NCBI RefSeq assembly: GCF_003097235.1
Contig: NZ_QEQQ01000002.1
Span: 186,001 to 250,000, forward strand
Reading direction: 5' to 3'
Length of the DNA stretch: 64,000 nt
From: Pseudomonas sp. CC120222-01a
Lineage (GTDB): Bacteria; Pseudomonadota; Gammaproteobacteria; Pseudomonadales; Pseudomonadaceae
The translations under genes and the position numbers were made by a program. The notes below the pieces were generated by a model. It saw nothing but the letters and a program-made list of their open reading frames with translations. It had not been told where the DNA came from and did not search any database. This document shows positions 12,161 to 20,367 of the stretch, in pieces; the first letter of the stretch is position 1, and the number at the start of each line of letters is the position of its first letter.

Positions 12161-12673
12161 ATGCAACAACACACTTATTGCATGCAGCAGATCCTGTTGC
12201 ACTGGGTCTCTGCCTTGGTGATCGTCTGGGCGCTGGTAAGCGGCTTTTACGTATCAGGCTTTACTGTCGAACCTGCCACAGCTCAATGGGTCGGTTTCGT
12301 GAATGTTGGCCTGACCACGCTGTTTATTCCGGTGTTTCTGCTGCGTTGGTTGATGCGCTACCTCAAGCCCAGGCCGCGCGCGCTGAACGAAAACCCTTTT
12401 GTACGGCGCATTGCGCATGTTGTTCACGAAGGCATCTACTGGCTGACCGCGTTGGTGCTGACCTCAGGCGTGCTGATGATGGACCGTGCGATCGACGTGT
12501 TTGGCTGGTTTGCAATCCCGCCCTGGCTGACTGATCCGTTCTGGCTAAGCGCCTGGCTGACGCTGCATATCGCAGCAAACGTCGCCCTGGCTTTGCTCGT
12601 GGCGTTGCACGTGGGGGCAGTTGCCATGCACGAGTTTGCCGGGCGGCGTGTGTTTCGCCGAATGCTGCCTTAA
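12161..12673 (+). CDS. Cytochrome b561-type membrane protein
   Basis: The 170-residue protein has four predicted membrane helices and the CybB-like opening QQILLHW. Candidate haem ligands are His14 in helix 1 and His136 and His150 in helix 4; His86, His89 and His157 are also present. The position matching His46 of E. coli CybB (usual HKSLGL at the start of helix 2) reads FVNVGL, so one ligand appears lost. I chose the ATG at 12161, where AGGT precedes it. The in-frame ATG at 12146 lies inside the terminator hairpin. It sits between an LPMO and gspC, with four bases to gspC, which suggests a redox role linked to secretion or LPMO priming, but this is inference. Confidence 0.8.
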   Translation: MQQHTYCMQQILLHWVSALVIVWALVSGFYVSGFTVEPATAQWVGFVNVGLTTLFIPVFLLRWLMRYLKPRPRALNENPFVRRIAHVVHEGIYWLTALVLTSGVLMMDRAIDVFGWFAIPPWLTDPFWLSAWLTLHIAANVALALLVALHVGAVAMHEFAGRRVFRRMLP

Positions 12674-12677
12674 TCCA

Positions 12678-13172
12678 ATGAAGCATTCTTCGGTCTTGTC
12701 CTGGGTCGCAATCCCTCTTCTGGCGTTGGTCGTGCTGGCCTGGCGCGAAGTGACGCGCCCCGGCTTGGTTGAAGCTGTCGGGCAAGTCAGTGTGGCCAGT
12801 GCTTTACCCGCGAAACAGCTATTACCCACGGCGACCCTGGCATTGGCCTTTGGTTTTAGCGAGCCAGGGGAACGGCTGGCAAGCCAGGCCGGGTTGGTGC
12901 TCAAGGCGTGTTTCATCCCCAGTCGTGGCCAAACCCGTGCGTTGGTGGGAAGCCGCGAGGGTGACAGTTTCTACAGCGTGGGCGAGCGCTTGCCGGGAGG
13001 CAGTGTGTTACGGCGTATCGACGTGGGAGCGATCACCCTTTGGGTCGACGGGCGTGAAGAAACCCTGACCTTGTCCGGCGGCCGCGCCAACGTCTTCGTT
13101 CAATCTGGCAGTAGCGCCGTGCGCGGTCCTGCCCCTGCCGATTCACCCCGCCTGTTGCGGGAGGTGCAATGA
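12678..13172 (+). CDS. gspC: Type II secretion protein GspC, short form
   Basis: GspC is the inner-membrane protein linking the assembly platform to the secretin. The 164-residue protein has a short cytoplasmic tip and one membrane helix (about 8-24). A periplasmic homology region follows (roughly 75-140: RALVGSREGDSFYSVGERLPGGSVLRRI). A Ser/Pro-rich tail ends it. There is no C-terminal PDZ or long coiled-coil region, so it is shorter than XcpP (about 235). The ATG at 12678 follows the cytochrome gene by 4 bases. The stop overlaps the gspD start (ATGA). Confidence 0.85.
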   Translation: MKHSSVLSWVAIPLLALVVLAWREVTRPGLVEAVGQVSVASALPAKQLLPTATLALAFGFSEPGERLASQAGLVLKACFIPSRGQTRALVGSREGDSFYSVGERLPGGSVLRRIDVGAITLWVDGREETLTLSGGRANVFVQSGSSAVRGPAPADSPRLLREVQ

Positions 13173-15004
13173 TTTTTCAACGTTACCTGCGGGCCGCCTC
13201 ACTTGGGGCTTGCCTGACCTTGACCTGCCCACTGGCTTTGGCTGATGCGCCAACTTGGCAATTGGCGATGAGCGATGCCGATGTGCGTGATGTGGTTCGC
13301 GAAGTCGGGGCCATTCTTGACCAGACGATTGTGCTGGACCCTCGTGTGCAAGGGCGCATCACCGTTCTGTCCAATGAGGCGCACGACCGTGAGGGTGTAC
13401 GAAGGTTGTTTTACTCGGTCTTGAATGCGCAAGGCTTTGCCGCAGTGAACGATGGTGACCGCTTGCTTGTTTTACCGGCAAGCGAAGCCAAGGCCTGGGC
13501 CAACCAGCAGGCCGATGCGATTCCTTCCGCATTTACCACGCGTGTGTTCAGCCTGTCTGGCAGCACTGCCGCCGACCTGGCCGGCCTGCTCAGGCCGCTG
13601 GTGTCGAGCAACGGTTATATCGGCCCGTCCAGCTCCGCCAATGCCTTGGTCGTCACCGACTCGGCTGCCAACCTCGAGCGCTTGCATGCCTTGGTGGGCC
13701 AACTGGACAGCGGTCAGCGGCATGACTACGAAGTGGTAACGCTGCGTATAGCGCAAGCCGCCGATGTGTTGCCTGTCGTCGAGGCTTCGGCTGGCAGCCC
13801 GGACAGCGGTGTGCGGGTATTGGCAGACACGCGCAGCAATCGCCTGCTCGTGCTTGGGCCGGAAAAGTCCCGCCAACGGTTGGCACGACTGGCCCGCGAG
13901 CTGGATGTACCGGCACCTGAAAACGCGCATAACTGGCGCGTGGTGCGCCTCCAGCATGGTAATGCCGAGCAGCTGGCCGAGGTCCTCGGTGAGGTGGGCA
14001 AGCGGCTGGATGGCAAGGCGGGCACAGAAGCCTTGGGTCAGCCGCTCGCGGCCGGGGCGATGGTCAAGGCAGACTCCAGCCAGAACGCCCTGGTGCTGCT
14101 GGGGGAACCGAAAGCGCTGGGGAGCGTGGTGAAGATCATCGAGCAACTGGACCAGCCCCGTGCACAGGTGTTGATACATGCGGCCATTGTCGAAGTCAGT
14201 GGCGATATCAATGAGGCCTTGGGTTTGCAGTGGGGAATGAACAGCGGCAGCCTCAAAGGCGGGGTGACATTCCCGGACAGCGGTGCGCTACTGGCCGATG
14301 TACTGGGGGCAGACAAGGCGCTGCCCAGTGGCGCAGCGCTGGCGCTGGGCTCCGACCGCTTCGGTCTGCTGGTTTCCGCATTGGCCAGCAACAGCCGTAG
14401 CAACCTGCTGTCCACCCCCAGCCTGCTCACGCTCGACAACCAGGAGGCGCAAATCCTGGTGGGGCAAAACGTGCCTTTCAAGACCGGCTCGTACACCACT
14501 TCGGGCAATGGCGCGGATAACCCGTTCACCACCGTGGAACGCAAGGATATCGGCATCAGCCTCAAGGTTCGCCCGCACATCAACGAAGGCCGAAGCCTGC
14601 GCCTTGAGGTTGAGCAGGAAAGCTCGGTACTGGCACCCAGCACGCTTGAAGGTGACCTGGTCACCAGCAAGCGAACGCTCAAGAGCACCATCCTTGCGGC
14701 GGACGGCGAGATCATCGTGATCGGTGGCCTGATCAAGGACAGTGTGCGCACAGAGCAGCGCGGCGTGCCTTTGCTCAGCCGTTTGCCTCTGCTAGGTGGC
14801 TTGTTCCGCTGGACCAGGGATACCCAGGAAAAGACCAATCTCATGGTGTTCCTGCGGCCTACCATCTTGCGTACCCAGGCTGAACTGGTGGAGTCCGGGC
14901 TTCGTGCTTACGATGATGTTCGCGCCACCGACCCGGCGCGCGTGCCCCAGGACCCCCGCAGGTTGTTCGAAGCGCGGTCGATGCCGGAAGGCCGGGAGCC
15001 ATAG
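13169..15004 (+). CDS. gspD: Type II secretion outer-membrane secretin
   Basis: GspD forms the outer-membrane channel. The 611-residue product has a signal peptide ending near Ala25, then the periplasmic N0 domain (about 28-100) and N1-N3 repeats (VVTLRIAQAADVLPVVEA, VVRLQHGNAEQLAEVLGEV). The C-terminal secretin domain includes VGQNVPFKTGSYTTSG and the hallmark VPLLSRLPLLGGLF followed by NLMVFLRPTIL. No separate pilotin gene is visible. The start overlaps gspC by 4 bases, indicating translational coupling. Confidence 0.95.
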   Translation: MIFQRYLRAASLGACLTLTCPLALADAPTWQLAMSDADVRDVVREVGAILDQTIVLDPRVQGRITVLSNEAHDREGVRRLFYSVLNAQGFAAVNDGDRLLVLPASEAKAWANQQADAIPSAFTTRVFSLSGSTAADLAGLLRPLVSSNGYIGPSSSANALVVTDSAANLERLHALVGQLDSGQRHDYEVVTLRIAQAADVLPVVEASAGSPDSGVRVLADTRSNRLLVLGPEKSRQRLARLARELDVPAPENAHNWRVVRLQHGNAEQLAEVLGEVGKRLDGKAGTEALGQPLAAGAMVKADSSQNALVLLGEPKALGSVVKIIEQLDQPRAQVLIHAAIVEVSGDINEALGLQWGMNSGSLKGGVTFPDSGALLADVLGADKALPSGAALALGSDRFGLLVSALASNSRSNLLSTPSLLTLDNQEAQILVGQNVPFKTGSYTTSGNGADNPFTTVERKDIGISLKVRPHINEGRSLRLEVEQESSVLAPSTLEGDLVTSKRTLKSTILAADGEIIVIGGLIKDSVRTEQRGVPLLSRLPLLGGLFRWTRDTQEKTNLMVFLRPTILRTQAELVESGLRAYDDVRATDPARVPQDPRRLFEARSMPEGREP

Positions 15005-15006
15005 CC

Positions 15007-16470
15007 TTGAACCCGTTGATTCCATTCGGCTTCGCACGGCGTCATGGCATTTTGCTGGACCGGCAGGCAGCCGAACCCGTGTTGTTGATGCGCGACGATG
15101 CTTCTCTCGAAGCGCTTTCAGAGGCGCTGCGTGTCGTGGGGCAGAACTGGCCACTGCGCCTGGTAGATGGCGAGCAGTTTGCAGAGCGCCTCGCCGCTTG
15201 CTACGGCGGCGCCCAGGATGCAGCGCAATCGGTCATCCAAGGGCTGGATGAGCACATTGACCTGTCAAGCCTGGCTGAGGCGTTGCCGCAGACCAGCGAT
15301 CTGCTCGATCAACAGGATGATGCGCCGATCATCCGTTTACTCAATGCCTTGCTCAGCGAAGCGGTCAGGTCGCGCGCTTCCGATATCCACCTGGAAACGT
15401 TCGAACAGCAGTTGCGTGTTCGCATGCGCGTCGATGGGGTCATGCGCGAAGTGCTGTCGCCACCCAGAGCGCTCGCGGCTTTGCTGGTGTCGCGGATCAA
15501 GGTCATGGCGCGACTGGACATTGCTGAAAAGCGCGTGCCACAGGATGGCCGCATCAGCCTGCGGCTGGCCGGCCATGAGGTGGATGTGCGTGTGTCCACC
15601 TTGCCTGCGGCCCATGGGGAAAGGGTGGTGCTGCGCTTGCTGGACAAGCAGGCTGTGCGCCTGGATGTGCAGCACATGCAGATGCAGCTTTCGGTGCAGA
15701 AGGCGTTCCTGGCCTTGCTGGAAAAACCCCACGGTATTTTCCTGGTGACAGGCCCGACCGGTTCGGGCAAGACCACCACGCTATATACGGCGCTTTCGGT
15801 ACTGAACCGTGAGTCGCGCAATATCCTCACCGTCGAAGATCCAGTCGAATACCACTTGCCCGGCATCGGCCAGACCCAGGTCAACAGCAAGGTCGACATG
15901 ACCTTTGCCCGTGGACTTCGGGCGATCCTGCGGCAGGATCCGGACGTTGTGATGGTCGGGGAGATCCGTGATCGGGAAACGGCGGAAATTGCCGTGCAGG
16001 CCTCGCTGACAGGCCACCTGGTGCTGTCGACCCTGCACACCAACAGTGCCTTGGGTGCCATCACGCGGCTGGCGGACATGGGGGTAGACACCTGCCTGCT
16101 GGCATCCTCCCTTGCCGGTGTCATGGCACAGCGCCTGGTACGGGTGTTGTGCCCGCACTGCAAGGCCGCGTACGAGGTGGATGACGCCACCGCCAGCGCC
16201 CTGGGCAACCCTGACGACCTGCCGCGGCAGCTTTACCAGGCTGTAGGTTGTGAGCTGTGTCAGATGGGTTACAGCGGGCGCATGGCCTTGCATGAGATGG
16301 TCGTCATTACCCCGCAGATGGCGCAGGCAATCCATGGCCGCGCATCGTTGGCACAGATGCAGGGTCTACTTCGCCCGGGCACGACCAGCCTGTTTCAACA
16401 TGGCGTTCAGCGTGTCTGCCAAGGGCAGACCAGTCTTGAGGAATTGCTGCGCGTGACGGGCCAGGACTGA
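15007..16470 (+). CDS. gspE: Type II secretion ATPase
   Basis: GspE powers pseudopilus assembly from the cytoplasmic face. The 487-residue product contains Walker A GPTGSGKTT at 249-257 and the Asp and His boxes between about 270 and 345 (VEDPVEYHLPGIGQTQVN, GEIRDRETAEIA, LTGHLVLSTLHTN). A zinc-binding tetracysteine is formed by Cys382, Cys385, Cys415 and Cys418. A TTG start at 15007 is proposed because the encoded FGFARRHGILL matches the GspE N-terminus. The first in-frame ATG (15088) would remove it. It begins two bases after the gspD stop. Confidence 0.94.
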   Translation: MNPLIPFGFARRHGILLDRQAAEPVLLMRDDASLEALSEALRVVGQNWPLRLVDGEQFAERLAACYGGAQDAAQSVIQGLDEHIDLSSLAEALPQTSDLLDQQDDAPIIRLLNALLSEAVRSRASDIHLETFEQQLRVRMRVDGVMREVLSPPRALAALLVSRIKVMARLDIAEKRVPQDGRISLRLAGHEVDVRVSTLPAAHGERVVLRLLDKQAVRLDVQHMQMQLSVQKAFLALLEKPHGIFLVTGPTGSGKTTTLYTALSVLNRESRNILTVEDPVEYHLPGIGQTQVNSKVDMTFARGLRAILRQDPDVVMVGEIRDRETAEIAVQASLTGHLVLSTLHTNSALGAITRLADMGVDTCLLASSLAGVMAQRLVRVLCPHCKAAYEVDDATASALGNPDDLPRQLYQAVGCELCQMGYSGRMALHEMVVITPQMAQAIHGRASLAQMQGLLRPGTTSLFQHGVQRVCQGQTSLEELLRVTGQD

Positions 16471-16472
16471 AC

Positions 16473-17678
16473 ATGGCGGTCTTCCGGTATCAGGCCCAAC
16501 GCCTGGATGGCGCTCGCCAGCGCGGCACGCTAGAGGCTGCCAGTGCGCGTCAGGCCCGGCAGCAGTTGCGCGAGCAGGGCTGGTCGGTCATGACGATCGA
16601 ACTTTTGAAGCCTTCGCCTTTTGCCGCCTTGGTTCCAGGCAATCGTCTTTCCCTGGCGCGCCGCTGTTTGCTGACCCGGCAGCTGGCGACGCTGTTGCAG
16701 GCGGGCATGCCACTGAGCGAGGCGCTACAGGCGGTGGCGGCGCAAAGTGGCCAGCGTCAGGCCAGGCAGGTAGTGCTCGGCGTGGCTGAGCGAGTCGCCG
16801 AAGGTAATACCTTTGCTGATGCACTGGCCCATTACCCATTGGCCTTCCCGCTGGTTTACCGCGCCACGGTCGAGGCGGCGGAGCGCTCCGGGCACTTGGC
16901 AGGGGTACTGGAGCGCCTGGCTGGGCATGGTGAAGATCAACAGGCCCTGCGCCAGAAAGTGCAATTGGCGATGCTCTACCCGCTGATACTGACGATCGTC
17001 GCGCTGCTGGTGGTGGGCTTTCTGCTCGGCTATGTGGTGCCGGACGTGGTGCAGGCATTTGCCCGCGACCAGGCACAGTTGCCGCTGGCGACACAGGTGC
17101 TGATTGCACTCAGCGATGGGTTTGGCCGCTTTGGGTTGCTGGCCTTGCTGGTACTGCTGGCAGGGGTTACCGCTGCTGCCTTGCTATTGCGCGCGCCTGC
17201 GAGGCGAAAGCAGTGGCATGCCATGGCCCTGCGCTTGCCAGGTTACGCCAGCTTTGTTCTTGCCAGTGAGGCCACGCGCTTCATCAGTACCTTGGCGATT
17301 CTTGGCCGCAGTGGTGTCGTGCTGGTCGATGCCATGAACATCGCCGCAGCCGTGGTGGGCAACCTGGTATTGCGCGAGCGCTTGCAAACCGCGGTGCGTG
17401 AAGTGGGTGAAGGCGCAACGCTGGCCCATAGCCTGGCACGGAGCCAGAGCATGCCCGCACTGATGTTGCACATGATCGCCAGTGGTGAGCGTGCCGGGGA
17501 ACTGGACTGCATGCTCGAGCGTGCCGCCGAGCTCCAGGCCAGGCAACTGGCTGGTCGCATAACCCTGCTGGTGAGCCTGTGCGAACCCCTGATGCTGTTA
17601 CTGATGGGCGGCATCGTGCTGTTCATCGTGCTGGCCATCCTGCTGCCCATTCTCAACCTCAACCAACTGGTCAACTGA
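16473..17678 (+). CDS. gspF: Type II secretion inner-membrane platform protein
   Basis: GspF is the polytopic platform protein that works with GspE and GspL. The 401-residue protein opens with the usual MAVFRYQAQRLDGARQRGTLEA. It contains two T2SF domains (about 70-190 and 270-395), each ending in membrane helices such as LILTIVALLVVGFLLGYVVP and the C-terminal LLMGGIVLFIVLAILLPI. Length and order fit XcpS. It starts two bases after gspE and ends one base before gspG. Confidence 0.94.
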   Translation: MAVFRYQAQRLDGARQRGTLEAASARQARQQLREQGWSVMTIELLKPSPFAALVPGNRLSLARRCLLTRQLATLLQAGMPLSEALQAVAAQSGQRQARQVVLGVAERVAEGNTFADALAHYPLAFPLVYRATVEAAERSGHLAGVLERLAGHGEDQQALRQKVQLAMLYPLILTIVALLVVGFLLGYVVPDVVQAFARDQAQLPLATQVLIALSDGFGRFGLLALLVLLAGVTAAALLLRAPARRKQWHAMALRLPGYASFVLASEATRFISTLAILGRSGVVLVDAMNIAAAVVGNLVLRERLQTAVREVGEGATLAHSLARSQSMPALMLHMIASGERAGELDCMLERAAELQARQLAGRITLLVSLCEPLMLLLMGGIVLFIVLAILLPILNLNQLVN

Positions 17679-17679
17679 T

Positions 17680-18126
17680 ATGTCTTCTGGCTTTGCACGG
17701 CGTGCCCAGCGTGGCTTCACGCTCATCGAAATCATGGTGGTGGTCATCATTCTGGGCGTCCTCGGCGCGTTGGTGCTGCCCAACGTGATGAGCCGCCCGG
17801 ACCATGCCAAGTTCACGGCGGCGCGTACCGATATCCAGTCAATCTCCACGGCTCTGGAAATATACCGCCTGGACAATGGGCGCTATCCGACCACCGCCCA
17901 AGGCCTGGAGGCGCTCATCCGGCGGCCGACCCTTGCACCTTTGCCACGCCAGTGGAATGCCCAAGGCTACCTCAAGAGCCAGGCGCTGGACCCATGGGGC
18001 ATGCCTTATCAATACAGCAACCCCGGTACGCGATCGGGGCAGGGGTACGACCTGTTCTCCCTGGGAGCCGATGGCCAGCCTGGCGGTGAAGATGCGGATG
18101 CCGATATTGGTAACTGGGTCGAATGA
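17680..18126 (+). CDS. gspG: Major pseudopilin
   Basis: GspG is the main subunit of the T2SS pseudopilus. The 148-residue precursor has a short basic leader. The prepilin peptidase site is Gly12/Phe13 with Glu at +5 (RGFTLIEIMVVVIILG). The C-terminal region GYDLFSLGADGQPGGEDADADIGNW carries the acidic calcium-binding loop typical of GspG. No prepilin peptidase gene is present here, so PilD elsewhere would have to process it. The stop overlaps gspH (ATGA). Confidence 0.95.
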   Translation: MSSGFARRAQRGFTLIEIMVVVIILGVLGALVLPNVMSRPDHAKFTAARTDIQSISTALEIYRLDNGRYPTTAQGLEALIRRPTLAPLPRQWNAQGYLKSQALDPWGMPYQYSNPGTRSGQGYDLFSLGADGQPGGEDADADIGNWVE

Positions 18127-18587
18127 GTCTGCGTCGCGCGAAAGGCTTCACCCTGCTCGAAATGATGCTGGTGCTATTGCTGGCAGGGGTTGTCATGGGC
18201 ATGGCGGGGTTGCAGTTGGGGCGCGACCCGCAACGCCTGGCCAGCCAGGAGGCCGGTTTGTTCCTGCAACTGGTCGAACATGCCAGGCAGCAGGCTGTGC
18301 TGGAGGGGCAGGAGATGGGTGTGCACATTGATGCCCGCGGCTATCAGCTGATGAAGGCGTCCGGCAGCAGTTGGATAGCGGCAGGGCCGCGCCGGGATAC
18401 TGGCCTGGACTTGCGCCTGAGTATCGACGGCTTCCCGGTGATGCTCGCCGGGCCAGGAAGCACCGCGCAATTGGTGTTTGCCCGTAACGACGAGTACACC
18501 CCTTTCTCGTTGTCATTCGATGAAGCGGGTGTCGGCCTTGCTCAACTCTCAAGCGATGGCCTCAATGACCCCTGGCTCGAACGCTGA
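18123..18587 (+). CDS. gspH: Minor pseudopilin GspH
   Basis: The 154-residue product has a prepilin peptidase site at Gly8/Phe9 with Glu13 at +5 (KGFTLLEMMLVLLLAG). A beta-rich C-terminal part (FSLSFDEAGVGLAQLSSDG) of the GspH/XcpU type follows. GspH is part of the pseudopilus near its tip. It overlaps gspG by 4 bases at its start and gspI by 32 bases at its end. Confidence 0.88.
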   Translation: MSLRRAKGFTLLEMMLVLLLAGVVMGMAGLQLGRDPQRLASQEAGLFLQLVEHARQQAVLEGQEMGVHIDARGYQLMKASGSSWIAAGPRRDTGLDLRLSIDGFPVMLAGPGSTAQLVFARNDEYTPFSLSFDEAGVGLAQLSSDGLNDPWLER

Positions 18588-18948
18588 GCGTGGGTTCACG
18601 TTGCTGGAAGTGCTGGTGGCGCTGTCTGTATTCGCCGTGCTGGCCGCAGCGGTGACCACTGCCAGCCAGCAGGTACTGGCACAGTCGCAGGGTATGCGTG
18701 ATCGACTGTTTGCCAGCTGGATCGCCGATAACCACCTTAACGAGCTTCGCTTGCACGCGACTGCGGCTGCACAACGTCGGCCCCACGAGATCCAGTTCGA
18801 TCAGCGCGCCTGGTTCATCGTTGAGTCGAGGCGTCATCAGGCTGAGCTGGCACTTGTCGAAGTTGGCGTGAGTGTCGGCCTGGCATCGGACCGGCAGCCG
18901 CTTTACCACGTCGTTGGCTGGCTGGAGGTTGCCGATGCAACGCAGTGA
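18556..18948 (+). CDS. gspI: Minor pseudopilin GspI
   Basis: GspI nucleates the pseudopilus tip with GspJ and GspK. From the ATG at 18556 the product is 130 residues, with the cleavage site Gly13/Phe14 and Glu18 (RGFTLLEVLVALSVFAVLA). A second ATG at 18565 is equally possible; neither has a strong ribosome site because the start lies within gspH. The longer in-frame opening at 18478 would give an abnormally long leader. The segment SWIADNHLNELRL is typical of GspI. Confidence 0.85.
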   Translation: MASMTPGSNAERGFTLLEVLVALSVFAVLAAAVTTASQQVLAQSQGMRDRLFASWIADNHLNELRLHATAAAQRRPHEIQFDQRAWFIVESRRHQAELALVEVGVSVGLASDRQPLYHVVGWLEVADATQ

Positions 18949-19513
18949 GTCTGCCTTTATCCAGCGCGGTTTTACCCTGTTGGAGCTGTTGCTGGCCATC
19001 GCCATCTTTGCCTTGCTGGCGGCAGGTACCAGCCAATTGTTGGCTGCATTGGTACGGGCAGATGCCGCACGTCAGGCCCAGGCCGATGAATTGCGTGCCC
19101 TGGGGCGGGCCATGAGCTTGATGCAGCGGGATGCACTGCAAGGGTACTGGCCCACGAGCAGCAAGAAGGGTGGGAGTCATGGGGTGTTGCTGACGCCGCA
19201 GCGGGTGGGCTGGTTGCTTGCTGCCGAGCGTGATCGACAATCGTTTGCGCGCAGCGATTTGCGGGTTGTCGAGTACTGGCTGGAGGACGGTGTGTTGTGG
19301 CGTCAGCGGCGGACGCTGGAGCACGGGCAGGTTCACCCTCAACGGTTGCTTGAAGGTGTCGAGGAACTGCGCTGGAGGTTGTATGGAGCAGAAAGCGGAT
19401 GGGTCTCCCGCTGGACTGCTGTGCAACCGCCCCAGGCTCTTGAAATCACCTTGTCGACCCAGCGCTTTCAGGGGATTCGCCGAGTACTGCCCCTGGCGGG
19501 GGCAAGCCTGTGA
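18935..19513 (+). CDS. gspJ: Minor pseudopilin GspJ
   Basis: GspJ is a tip-complex minor pseudopilin. From the ATG at 18935 the product is 192 residues with cleavage site Gly12/Phe13 and Glu17 (RGFTLLELLLAIAIFALLA). The conserved GRAMSLMQRD segment and a C-terminal EELRWRLYGAESGW follow. GGAGGT sits just upstream of the chosen ATG. It overlaps gspI by 14 bases and gspK by 4 bases (GTGA). Confidence 0.88.
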   Translation: MQRSESAFIQRGFTLLELLLAIAIFALLAAGTSQLLAALVRADAARQAQADELRALGRAMSLMQRDALQGYWPTSSKKGGSHGVLLTPQRVGWLLAAERDRQSFARSDLRVVEYWLEDGVLWRQRRTLEHGQVHPQRLLEGVEELRWRLYGAESGWVSRWTAVQPPQALEITLSTQRFQGIRRVLPLAGASL

Positions 19514-20367
19514 AAAACTCGGGGCAACAGGGCGTGGCGCTCATCACCGTTCTGTTGGTAATGGCACTGTCGACCCTGCTGGTCGCCAGCATGTTGCGTA
19601 GCCACCAGGGGATGCTGGGCAGCATCCGGCAGCAGATCGATGCCTCGCGCTTGCTGCAACTCGCCCACGCTGGCGAACAGCATGCCTTGAAGCAGCTGAA
19701 GCAGCAGGCTACGACCCTGTTGCAGGTGACCCATGGCGGTCAACCTTGGGCGCAAACCCGTTTGCTGGAACTTGAGCAGGGGCAGCTCCGGCTGCGCCTG
19801 GAGGATCTCTCCGGGCGCTTCAATATCGCTGCGCTGACCGCACGGAAAACCCCCGACCCTGTGCTGCTCGAACGTTGGCAGCGGTTGTGCCATGCCTTGC
19901 AGATCGAGGCGCCGGCGCTGGAGTCTCTGGCCGGGCAGCGCATGCTCGACCCCAGCCAGTTGCGCGCCTTGCCGGGCGTTGATGCGCAGGTGATGGCACG
20001 CTTGCAGCCATGGGTCGTGGCGTTGCCCACCCAGGCAGGGCTCAACGTCAATACCGCCCTGGTGCGAGTGCTCGAAGGCCTTGAAGGCGTCGATGCATCC
20101 ATTGCACGGAGCGTGATGGGCAAGCGGCCCGAAGGGGGCTATGCCAGCGTTCAGCAGTTTCTGGCGCAACCGCAGCTGGTGGGGCTTGGCATCGACAGCC
20201 ATGGGTTGTCGGTGACCAGCCGCTGGTACCGCCTGGAGGTACAGGCCGCGTTGGAAGGCAGCCTTGGTTATCTCTACAGCGACCTTGAAATCGACCCGAA
20301 CACACATCAGGTGCGTGTGCTGCGTCGGTTTTTTTCTGCACAGCCGGAGCACATGCAAGATGAGTGA
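19510..20367 (+). CDS. gspK: Minor pseudopilin GspK
   Basis: GspK caps the pseudopilus. The 285-residue product starts with GTG overlapping the gspJ stop. The leader ends at Gly8, and the mature helix VALITVLLVMALSTLLVAS has Thr rather than Glu at +5, a usual GspK trait. An alpha-helical domain inserted in the pseudopilin fold carries the helix-hairpin-like LPGVDAQVMARLQPWVVALP. It is slightly shorter than many homologues (about 320). It overlaps gspL by 8 bases. Confidence 0.88.
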   Translation: MKNSGQQGVALITVLLVMALSTLLVASMLRSHQGMLGSIRQQIDASRLLQLAHAGEQHALKQLKQQATTLLQVTHGGQPWAQTRLLELEQGQLRLRLEDLSGRFNIAALTARKTPDPVLLERWQRLCHALQIEAPALESLAGQRMLDPSQLRALPGVDAQVMARLQPWVVALPTQAGLNVNTALVRVLEGLEGVDASIARSVMGKRPEGGYASVQQFLAQPQLVGLGIDSHGLSVTSRWYRLEVQAALEGSLGYLYSDLEIDPNTHQVRVLRRFFSAQPEHMQDE

